Positions 37,890-44,966 of a DNA stretch of 64,000 nt are shown in pieces (the first letter of the stretch is position 1; each line of letters starts with the position of its first letter). The translations under genes and the position numbers were made by a program. The DNA lies in assembly GCF_017948305.1 (NCBI RefSeq), contig NZ_CP072842.1, forward strand, positions 1,501,001-1,565,000, in the 5' to 3' direction. This DNA comes from Faecalibacter bovis (GTDB lineage Bacteria; Bacteroidota; Bacteroidia; Flavobacteriales; Weeksellaceae). The notes below the pieces were generated by a model that made no database searches, was not told where the DNA came from, and saw only the letters and a list, made by a program, of their open reading frames with translations.

Positions 37890-38756
37890 TTATCCAATCT
37901 TCCAACCATTTTCTACTTTACGTTGAGGGTTTAAAAGAATTACATCTTTGTCATTACCATAAACACCCATTACCAAACATTCGCTCATAAATTTTCCGAT
38001 TTGTTTGGGTGGGAAATTAACCACCGCGATGATTTGTTGATTGATTAATTCTTCTTTGGTGTAAAGTGAAGTAATTTGTGCCGAACTCTTTTTTAAACCT
38101 AATGGTCCAAAATCTATTGTTAATTGGTAAGCTGGATTTCGAGCTTCAGGAAAATCTTCCACTTTTATAATTGTACCGACACGCATATCAATTTTCTCAA
38201 AATCTTGCCAAGAAATTGTAGCATCGTTTTTTACATCTTTTGTAATTTCTTTGTTTTCAATTTCCTTTAAAAGTTGCTCAATATTTTCTTTTTGATGTTG
38301 ATATTTCGATTTTAAATCATCGGACATGCGGTCATAATAAGTTATTGCTTTTGTACCGAATTGCTTGATATAAAAATTACTCAAAACTGGAATCTGAGGA
38401 AATTTCTCGTGGAAAATCATTTCATGATAAGCTTGCCATTCGCGTTCATCTCGCACTTCGATTTGTTCTTTTCCTGATCGCTGATATACATGATACATTT
38501 CGTGCATCAATAAATTCGCAACTAATGCTAAATCAAAATCTAAAATATTTTTAGGAACTTTTATTTTAATTCCTGTCGATTCAGAACCTTCTGCTGTTAA
38601 TAATAAACCTTTTGGATTGATTTCGTCTCTAAATTCAAATCCAGTAAATGAAGAATGTTTTAGATTAAATTGATCCATTATTTCATACAAAGCTTCAATA
38701 ACTAATTTGTTTTTATTTAGGTACTGAATTCTTTCTTTAAACTCTGTTGTAATCAT
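37890..38756 (-). CDS. Fusion of HExxH (zincin-like) domain and CsaA-type tRNA-binding domain
   Basis: A 288-residue protein of two parts. The N-terminal 150 residues contain HEMYH at 85-89 inside NLLMHEMYHVYQ, then REWQAYHE near 105-112. This is the look of a small zinc metallopeptidase, with a possible third ligand among the following glutamates. A charged linker (about 150-180) leads to the C-terminal 108 residues, beginning SWQDFEKIDMRVGTIIKVED and containing VVNFPPKQIGKFMSECLVMG, a typical CsaA/tRNA-binding OB domain. CsaA is normally a separate protein of about 110 residues. No methionine stands at the domain border that would allow a separate start. No signal peptide is seen. Confidence 0.8.
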   Translation of the reverse strand: MITTEFKERIQYLNKNKLVIEALYEIMDQFNLKHSSFTGFEFRDEINPKGLLLTAEGSESTGIKIKVPKNILDFDLALVANLLMHEMYHVYQRSGKEQIEVRDEREWQAYHEMIFHEKFPQIPVLSNFYIKQFGTKAITYYDRMSDDLKSKYQHQKENIEQLLKEIENKEITKDVKNDATISWQDFEKIDMRVGTIIKVEDFPEARNPAYQLTIDFGPLGLKKSSAQITSLYTKEELINQQIIAVVNFPPKQIGKFMSECLVMGVYGNDKDVILLNPQRKVENGWKIG

Positions 38757-38776
38757 GTTTATTTATAGCTTAATAT

Positions 38777-38784
38777 CAAATATA
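38777..38784 (-). promoter_or_regulatory. Promoter -7 box of the HExxH-CsaA gene
   Basis: The minus strand reads TATATTTG, 21 bases before the start codon. It is back to back with the M1 peptidase box, with only 6 bp between them. Confidence 0.6.
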
Positions 38785-38790
38785 TAATCT

Positions 38791-38798
38791 TATTTTTG
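38791..38798 (+). promoter_or_regulatory. Promoter -7 box of the M1 peptidase gene
   Basis: TATTTTTG matches TANNTTTG and predicts a leader of about 15 bases. No -33 TTTG is evident. Confidence 0.55.
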
Positions 38799-38817
38799 AT
38801 AAGTTTTAAAAATTATC

Positions 38818-40461
38818 ATGAAGAAATTGCTCCTTGTTCTGGGTTTATTGTCAATTCAATCACAAGCTCAGATTTTAAATCATAAACAAGAATTTACGCG
38901 ACAAGATACTTTAAGAGGTTCTAATACTGAATATAGAAATTGGTGGGACGTAAAGCATTATAAAGTTTCAGTTGAACCTGAATTTAAAACGAAAACGATT
39001 AAAGGAAATACGATAATTTCTTTTGATGTTATTGCTGATCGTAAATCTGATTTAATGCAAATTGATTTACAAGAGCCTATGCAAATCTCCTCGGCTAAAA
39101 TTAATGGTAAAAAAATCAAAGATTTAAAACGAGAAGGAAATGTATATTTTATTGATGCGGGTAAATCTTTAAAAAAGAAAGACAATCAATTAGAATTAAT
39201 ATATGAAGGTAATCCTAGAGTTGCACAAAATGCACCTTGGGATGGTGGATGGATTTTTGTAAAAGATGAGCAAGGACGTGAATGGATGTCTGTTGCTTGT
39301 CAAGGTTTAGGAGCTAGTGTTTGGTTTCCGAACAAAGATTATGGTGCAGATGAACCAGATTTTGGAGCAGAGTTAGAAATAATTGTTCCGAATGATTTGG
39401 TAGGAGTGGGGAACGGTCGCTTAGTAAGTCAGAAAAAAGTTGGTAATAAAACAGCTTACCTTTGGAAGGTTACTAATCCAATCAACAACTATAATATTAT
39501 TCCTTACATCGGTAAATATGTCAATTTTAAAGATTCATATACTGGTGAAAAAGGAAAATTAGATCTTGATTATTATGTAATTGACTACAATCTTAGTAAA
39601 GCTAAATCTCAGTTCGAGCAAGCGAAACAAATGTTAGACAGTTTTGAATATTGGTTCGGTCCATATCCATTTTACGAAGATTCTTTCAAGATGATTGAAA
39701 GTCCACATTTAGGAATGGAACACCAATCAGGAATCGCTTACGGAAATAAATATTTGAACGGATATTTAGGACGAGATTTATCAGGAACTGGTTGGGGATT
39801 AAAATGGGATTTTATCATTATTCACGAAGCTGGTCACGAATGGTTTGGTAATAATATTTCGCATAAAGATGTAGCAGATATGTGGATTCACGAAGGATTT
39901 ACATCTTATTCCGAAGCTTTGCATACCGAACACCTTTTTGGGAAACAAGCTGGAAGTGATTATGTAAAAGGTACTCGTGCTTCGATTGCAAATGAGAAAC
40001 CTTTGATTGGGGTTTATGGCGTAAACCAAGAAGGCCCTGGCGATATTTATAATAAAGGAGCTAACATCATTCATACATTTAGAACTTGGTTAAATAACGA
40101 TGAGAAATTCCGTCAGATTTTACGAGGTATGAATAAAGAGTTTTATCATCAGTCCGTAACAACAAAACAGATTGAAGATTATATTTCGAAAGAATCTGGA
40201 TTAGATTTAACAGCTTTTTTTAATCAGTATTTAAGAACGAAAGATGTTCCTGTTTTAGAAATTAAACAAGAAGGTAACTTATTTTTATATAGGTATTACA
40301 ATACAGTTGATGGTTTTAATATGCCTTTGCGATTAGAAAATAGTGATATAACGTTGTATCCGACAAAAGATTGGAAAGAATTAAAGAATTCAAATTTTAA
40401 AAATTCTTTTGAAATCGTTGTTGATTCTAATTATTATATCAACACATTTGTGATTAAATAA
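38818..40461 (+). CDS. M1 family metallopeptidase, exported
   Basis: A 547-residue gluzincin aminopeptidase with signal peptide MKKLLLVLGLLSIQSQAQ. The zinc site is complete: HEAGH at 336-340 and the third ligand Glu359 in WIHEGFTSYSE. The exopeptidase-type motif reads GMEHQSGIAYG near 302. At 547 residues it is shorter than classic aminopeptidase N, so it lacks the large C-terminal helical domain. It should cut N-terminal residues from peptides in the periplasm or outside. It is transcribed away from the HExxH-CsaA gene. Confidence 0.92.
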   Translation: MKKLLLVLGLLSIQSQAQILNHKQEFTRQDTLRGSNTEYRNWWDVKHYKVSVEPEFKTKTIKGNTIISFDVIADRKSDLMQIDLQEPMQISSAKINGKKIKDLKREGNVYFIDAGKSLKKKDNQLELIYEGNPRVAQNAPWDGGWIFVKDEQGREWMSVACQGLGASVWFPNKDYGADEPDFGAELEIIVPNDLVGVGNGRLVSQKKVGNKTAYLWKVTNPINNYNIIPYIGKYVNFKDSYTGEKGKLDLDYYVIDYNLSKAKSQFEQAKQMLDSFEYWFGPYPFYEDSFKMIESPHLGMEHQSGIAYGNKYLNGYLGRDLSGTGWGLKWDFIIIHEAGHEWFGNNISHKDVADMWIHEGFTSYSEALHTEHLFGKQAGSDYVKGTRASIANEKPLIGVYGVNQEGPGDIYNKGANIIHTFRTWLNNDEKFRQILRGMNKEFYHQSVTTKQIEDYISKESGLDLTAFFNQYLRTKDVPVLEIKQEGNLFLYRYYNTVDGFNMPLRLENSDITLYPTKDWKELKNSNFKNSFEIVVDSNYYINTFVIK

Positions 40462-40504
40462 TTTTATCAGAATAAAAATCATCAAATACTAATTGATGAT
40501 ATTA

Positions 40505-40512
40505 TAAATTTG
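40505..40512 (+). promoter_or_regulatory. Promoter -7 box just before lnt
   Basis: TAAATTTG ends 4 bases before the ATG of lnt. If used as a -7 box, the transcript would begin at or next to the start codon, giving an almost leaderless mRNA. No -33 box is seen, so this could be chance. Confidence 0.4.
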
Positions 40513-40516
40513 TAGC

Positions 40517-42178
40517 ATGAAAAAATATATTGCTTACGCAATTGCTTCAGGATTATTATTAGCCGGTGGATGGCCATCACATGGTTTTCCTCTGTTATTA
40601 TTCTTTGGTTTTGTTCCCTTAATGTTAGCTGAACATCAGATAACACAACGCGCACAATACAAAAAGAAATGGATGAAAGTGTTTGGGTTATCTTACCTAA
40701 CATTCCTAATCTGGAACGCAATTGTAATTTGGTGGTTGCACTTTGCACAACAAATAGATGCGAATGGAGAATTTCAAAATTCGTGGGTTTCTTATATAGG
40801 ACCAGTTTTAGCGAACTCATTATTGATGTCAATTTGTTTTCAGTTGTATCATTTCGTGAAGAAAAAAGCTGGTAACTTATATGGCTTAGTTTTTCTTCCT
40901 GCCGTTTGGATGTCTTTCGAGAAAATGCATCTAAATTGGGAATTGGCTTGGCCTTGGTTTAATTTAGGAAACGGTTTTGCTAAATTTTACGAATGGGTAC
41001 AATGGTATGAATTTACAGGTACTTTTGGTGGAACGCTTTGGATTTGGTTAGTAAATATCATTGCGTTTTATTATATCACCGCCTATATAAACAAGAAGGA
41101 TTTCAAATACGTTAACAAACTAGGAGTTTATGTAATTCCGATGATTGTTATACCAATTGGAATATCTTACATCATGTATGTCACGCACGAAGAAAAAGGC
41201 GAGCCATTACATGCATTAGTTATTCAGCCAAATTTAGATCCATATACAGAAAAGTATGAAAAAGATGGATTAGAAATTTATGATGATATCAAAAGATTAG
41301 CATTACAAAATATCAAACCAGAAACACAATTTGTTGTTGCACCAGAAACAGCAATTCCAGGTTCTTCGTCTTTGATATTTGATAATATGTATAATGATTT
41401 AATCATTAATGATATTAGAGAATGGACAGGGCAAAAGAAAGATTTGAATTTTGTAACAGGAGCATCTGTAATGCGTATTTATCCATCACCAACTTTAGCT
41501 TCAGAAACAGCTTCAGTGATGCGAGATGGAATTACGTGGTACGATTCATTTAATTCAGCTCTACAAGTGAATTCTAATGATTCTATATCAATCTATCATA
41601 AATCAAAATTAGTCGTTGGAGTAGAAAATTTTCCATATCGAAGTATTTTAATGCCAATTATTGGAGAATTTATGCTTAACTTTGGCGGCACAACAAAAAC
41701 ATTAGGTGTACAACCTAATCGTTCTGTTTTCAATAATAAAACAAACGACGCTTCTGTTGCTCCGATTATATGTTACGAATCGATTTTCGGAGACTATGTG
41801 ACAGAATATGTGAGAGCGGGTGCGAATGTTTTATTCACGATGACCAATGATTCTTGGTGGGGCTACACCGATGGACATCGCCAATTACTATTATATGGTA
41901 ATTTAAGAGCCATTGAAAATAGACGCGCTATTGTTAGATCTGCCAACTCTGGCGTTTCGGCTTTCGTGAATCAGCGAGGAGATATCATGAAATCGTTACC
42001 ATACGGAGAGCAGGGTGCCTTAAATGGTACAGTCTTGATGAATAGTGAGTTAACGTTTTATTCAAAGTACGGTGATTACTTAGCGAGAATAGCTTTACTG
42101 GTAATGGGAATTATCTTGGCTTATACTTTCGCTCAGAGCTTGCTGTACAAAAAGAATGTGAAAAAAATAAAGAAATAA
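40517..42178 (+). CDS. lnt: Apolipoprotein N-acyltransferase
   Basis: Inner-membrane enzyme of 553 residues that adds the third acyl chain to lipoproteins. Several N-terminal membrane helices precede a nitrilase-like domain (about 220-500). The catalytic triad is visible: Glu277 in VVAPETAIPG, Lys362 in YHKSKLVVGVENF and Cys419 in ICYESIFGDYV. A last membrane helix (LARIALLVMGIILAYTFAQS) is at the C-terminus. The window contains at least two lipoproteins that would be clients. It lies 55 bases after the M1 peptidase gene. Confidence 0.95.
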   Translation: MKKYIAYAIASGLLLAGGWPSHGFPLLLFFGFVPLMLAEHQITQRAQYKKKWMKVFGLSYLTFLIWNAIVIWWLHFAQQIDANGEFQNSWVSYIGPVLANSLLMSICFQLYHFVKKKAGNLYGLVFLPAVWMSFEKMHLNWELAWPWFNLGNGFAKFYEWVQWYEFTGTFGGTLWIWLVNIIAFYYITAYINKKDFKYVNKLGVYVIPMIVIPIGISYIMYVTHEEKGEPLHALVIQPNLDPYTEKYEKDGLEIYDDIKRLALQNIKPETQFVVAPETAIPGSSSLIFDNMYNDLIINDIREWTGQKKDLNFVTGASVMRIYPSPTLASETASVMRDGITWYDSFNSALQVNSNDSISIYHKSKLVVGVENFPYRSILMPIIGEFMLNFGGTTKTLGVQPNRSVFNNKTNDASVAPIICYESIFGDYVTEYVRAGANVLFTMTNDSWWGYTDGHRQLLLYGNLRAIENRRAIVRSANSGVSAFVNQRGDIMKSLPYGEQGALNGTVLMNSELTFYSKYGDYLARIALLVMGIILAYTFAQSLLYKKNVKKIKK

Positions 42179-42213
42179 TAACCTTTTGGGTTGTATAAGT
42201 AATTTATTATTTG

Positions 42214-42221
42214 TTACTTTG
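42214..42221 (+). promoter_or_regulatory. Possible -7 box of the rpmB unit
   Basis: TTACTTTG differs from TANNTTTG by one base and lies 33 bases before rpmB. Weak evidence. Confidence 0.4.
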
Positions 42222-42254
42222 CACTCCGTTTATAAATAATAAGACAATAAAGAA

Positions 42255-42491
42255 ATGTCAAAAGTTTGTCAAATTACAGGTAAGAAAAGATTAGTAGGAA
42301 ACAATGTTTCTCACGCTAACAATAAAACAAAGCGCACATTTGAGGTAAACTTATTCTCAAAGAAATTTTTTATGCCAGAAGCTGGTGAGTGGATTACTTT
42401 AAAAGTTTCTGCACACGGTTTAAAAACTATCAACAAATTAGGTGTTGATGAGGCTGTTAGACGTGCACGTAAAGAAGGTTTAATCAAATAA
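42255..42491 (+). CDS. rpmB: 50S ribosomal protein L28
   Basis: bL28 of 78 residues: MSKVCQITGKKRLVGNNVSH, then NLFSKKFFMPEAGEWITLKV and the end RRARKEGLIK. It has a single cysteine, so it is the zinc-free form. First of three small genes, rpmB-rpmG-DUF4295, spaced by 11 and 14 bases. Confidence 0.96.
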   Translation: MSKVCQITGKKRLVGNNVSHANNKTKRTFEVNLFSKKFFMPEAGEWITLKVSAHGLKTINKLGVDEAVRRARKEGLIK

Positions 42492-42502
42492 TTTAAGACA
42501 CG

Positions 42503-42685
42503 ATGGCTAAAAAAGGAAACAGAGTACAAGTTATTTTAGAGTGTACAGAGCATAAAGAAAGTGGTATGCCAGGAATGTCTCGCTACATCACTACAAAAAA
42601 TAAAAAAAATACTCCAGATCGTATTGAATTAAAAAAATTCAATCCAGTATTAAAGAAGTATACAGTTCACAAAGAGATTAAATAA
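42503..42685 (+). CDS. rpmG: 50S ribosomal protein L33, zinc-free type
   Basis: bL33 of 60 residues: [20 protein letters not shown], then [20 protein letters not shown] and [15 protein letters not shown]. Only one cysteine is present, so no zinc ribbon. It lies between rpmB and the DUF4295 gene. Confidence 0.96.
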   Translation: MAKKGNRVQVILECTEHKESGMPGMSRYITTKNKKNTPDRIELKKFNPVLKKYTVHKEIK

Positions 42686-42699
42686 TAAAACTTTAGACG

Positions 42700-42849
42700 A
42701 TGGCAAAGAAAACCGTAGCAACATTACAAACTGGGTCAAAGAAAATGACTAAAGTTATTAAAATGCAAAAATCTCCTAAAACTGGAGCTTACGTATTTGT
42801 TGAAAAAGTAGTAAACGCTGACGAAGCAGATTCTTTCTTAGCGAAATAA
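42700..42849 (+). CDS. DUF4295 protein (likely ribosomal protein bL38)
   Basis: A 49-residue basic protein: MAKKTVATLQTGSKKMTKVI, then KMQKSPKTGAYVFVEKVVNA and DEADSFLAK. It matches DUF4295, a family confined to Bacteroidota and always next to rpmB-rpmG. From memory, a Flavobacterium ribosome structure reported a protein of this family as a lineage-specific large-subunit protein, bL38. It lies 14 bases after rpmG and is followed by a terminator, so it is made together with L28 and L33. Confidence 0.85.
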   Translation: MAKKTVATLQTGSKKMTKVIKMQKSPKTGAYVFVEKVVNADEADSFLAK

Positions 42850-42878
42850 TCCTTTTGGCATTACTTACAATATAATTT

Positions 42879-42908
42879 AAAGCTGTTCTACATGTAGAGC
42901 AGCTTTTT
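42879..42908 (+). terminator. Terminator after DUF4295 gene
   Basis: AAAGCTGTTCTA and TAGAGCAGCTTT pair (one wobble) around CATG, then a T-run. Confidence 0.85.
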
Positions 42909-42927
42909 TTATTGTGCTAATTTATTG

Positions 42928-42935
42928 TATCTTCG
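42928..42935 (+). promoter_or_regulatory. Possible -7 box of ftsY
   Basis: TATCTTCG is one base away from TANNTTTG and lies 30 bases before ftsY. No -33 box is apparent. Confidence 0.45.
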
Positions 42936-42965
42936 TACAGAATTTTTAAGATAAATTAACTTTTA

Positions 42966-43928
42966 ATGAGTTGGTTCAAAAAAATATTAGGTAAAGAAAG
43001 CAAAGAGAAGTTAGATGAAGGTTTAGAAAAAACAAGTACATCTTTCTTCGATAAAATATCTCGCGCTGTTGTAGGGAAATCTAAAGTAGACGATGAGGTT
43101 TTAGATGATTTAGAGGAAGTTTTAATTTCTTCTGATGTTGGAGTAGAAACTACTATTAAGATTATTCGTCGAATTGAGGAACGTGTAGCACGTGACAAAT
43201 ATGTTTCGACTTCAGAATTGGATAATATTTTACGTGAAGAAATTGCTGGATTACTTTCAGAAAATAACGTAGAAGACACAAATGGTTTTGCAATTCCTAA
43301 AAAAGACGTACCCTATGTTATTATGGTGGTTGGTGTAAATGGAGTTGGAAAAACAACAACAATAGGAAAGTTAGCTTCTCAATTTAAATCACAAGGTTTA
43401 AAAGTAGTTTTAGGTGCGGCAGATACTTTCCGTGCAGCGGCAGTAGATCAGTTAGTAATTTGGTCTGAGCGTGCAGATGTTCCAATTGTAAAACAAGCGA
43501 TGGGATCTGATCCAGCTTCAGTAGCTTACGATACAATCCAATCAGCAGTTGCACAAAATGCAGATGTTGTTTTAATTGATACTGCAGGACGTTTACACAA
43601 CAAGATTAACTTAATGAACGAGTTATCTAAAATTAAACGTGTTATGCAAAAAGTTATTCCAGATGCGCCACACGAAGTAATGTTGGTGTTAGATGGATCA
43701 ACTGGTCAAAATGCTTTCGAGCAGGCAAAACAATTTACACAAGCAACAGAAGTTTCTTCTTTAGCCGTTACAAAGTTAGATGGTACAGCAAAAGGTGGAG
43801 TTGTAATTGGTATATCTGATCAGTTTAAAATTCCTGTAAAATACATTGGTGTTGGTGAAGGAATTAATGATTTACAAGCCTTCAATAAAATGGAATTTGT
43901 AGATTCATTCTTCAAAAGAAATAAATAG
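42966..43928 (+). CDS. ftsY: Signal recognition particle receptor FtsY
   Basis: SRP receptor GTPase of 320 residues (N and G domains). The P-loop GVNGVGKT is at 123-130; then ADTFRAAAVDQL, DTAGRLHNKINLMNEL, VLDGSTGQNAFEQA and TKLDGTAKGG. The N-terminus is short (MSWFKKILGKESKEKLDEGL) and lacks the long acidic A domain of enterobacteria, as is common. It brings ribosome-SRP complexes to SecYEG at the inner membrane. It has its own terminator. Confidence 0.97.
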   Translation: MSWFKKILGKESKEKLDEGLEKTSTSFFDKISRAVVGKSKVDDEVLDDLEEVLISSDVGVETTIKIIRRIEERVARDKYVSTSELDNILREEIAGLLSENNVEDTNGFAIPKKDVPYVIMVVGVNGVGKTTTIGKLASQFKSQGLKVVLGAADTFRAAAVDQLVIWSERADVPIVKQAMGSDPASVAYDTIQSAVAQNADVVLIDTAGRLHNKINLMNELSKIKRVMQKVIPDAPHEVMLVLDGSTGQNAFEQAKQFTQATEVSSLAVTKLDGTAKGGVVIGISDQFKIPVKYIGVGEGINDLQAFNKMEFVDSFFKRNK

Positions 43929-43950
43929 TTATTTATAACTTTTAAATAGT

Positions 43951-43978
43951 AAAGCTTCCTTTTAGGAAGCTTTTTTTT
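43951..43978 (+). terminator. Terminator after ftsY
   Basis: A 10-bp perfect stem (AAAGCTTCCT and complement) with a 3-base loop and eight T. The following 240 bases before the next gene are very AT-rich, with nothing else recognised. Confidence 0.88.
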
Positions 43979-44219
43979 GTTTGATATTCCAATTAATTAT
44001 ATGAAATACATTAAGATGGATATTTATTTCTAAATCTTAAATAATTTATTTAGTCTATATATTATTGTAAATGAGTTTGTTAATATTTTTTAAATTAGAA
44101 CTTTAGTCATGATTTATAAATGATAACAATAATTAACTTATTGATTTGGTTATTATTATTAATATTATTAATTGAATTTACTATATGTAATTAAGTTATC
44201 ATTTTTAAAAAACTAACGT

Positions 44220-44966
44220 ATGAAATATACTACAATCTTAATATTACTATTAAATACGATCATGTATGCTCAATTAAATAATCTTGTTCAATACAAGATG
44301 GTAAGATCTATTGGAATGAGTGAAATTGAAAGTGAATATTTAGTGTTTAATGAATCTGAACTTTATTATGGAAACATTACAAAGAAAGATAATCTGAATT
44401 TTGAGGATGAAAAATTTGATAAAAGTAGAATAAATTTTGATCCATTTTATGTCAATTTGAAGAATGATAGTTTGTATCAGAAAAAATATGGGATTGAAAA
44501 TAAAAATAGTTCTAAAATAATTCTTTTTACTTCAGTTGAAAGCTATCCAGTAATTAAGTGGAAAGTGACTAAGGAAATGCAAAATATTTTAGGTTACACA
44601 ACTTATAAGGCAACTACAAATTTTAGAGGAAGAGCATATACGGCATGGTTTGCACCAGAACTTCCTTATAATTATGGACCATGGAAATTAAATGGATTAC
44701 CTGGTTTAATATTAAAAGTGGAAAATGATATGTTTAGTTATGAAGCTAAAAGAATTGTTTTAAATTCTGATAAAATACCTACAATTCCACTATTAAAAAG
44801 TTTAGAAAATTCTAATGCAAAATATCTTTTAAAAGATGCTGTAACACTTGAAAATAATTGGTTGGAATATAATCGTGCAAACAATTATGCTTCATTACCA
44901 GCTGGAGTTAAAATTATAGAACAGCCATTAAGACAAGACGAAAGAGAGTTAAATTTCGATGAATAA
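44220..44966 (+). CDS. GLPGLI family protein
   Basis: A 248-residue exported protein with signal peptide MKYTTILILLLNTIMYAQ. The family signature GPWKLNGLPGLILKVEND lies near residues 156-173. GLPGLI proteins are found in Bacteroidota beside TonB-receptor-like genes, as here: its stop overlaps the start of the next gene by 8 bases. The role is not known; a periplasmic or surface partner of the outer membrane protein is likely. Confidence 0.9.
   Translation: MKYTTILILLLNTIMYAQLNNLVQYKMVRSIGMSEIESEYLVFNESELYYGNITKKDNLNFEDEKFDKSRINFDPFYVNLKNDSLYQKKYGIENKNSSKIILFTSVESYPVIKWKVTKEMQNILGYTTYKATTNFRGRAYTAWFAPELPYNYGPWKLNGLPGLILKVENDMFSYEAKRIVLNSDKIPTIPLLKSLENSNAKYLLKDAVTLENNWLEYNRANNYASLPAGVKIIEQPLRQDERELNFDE

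Noticed and set aside
43981..44219. Possible replication origin in the very AT-rich gap before the GLPGLI gene
   Set aside because: No DnaA boxes, iterons or neighbouring replication genes are seen.
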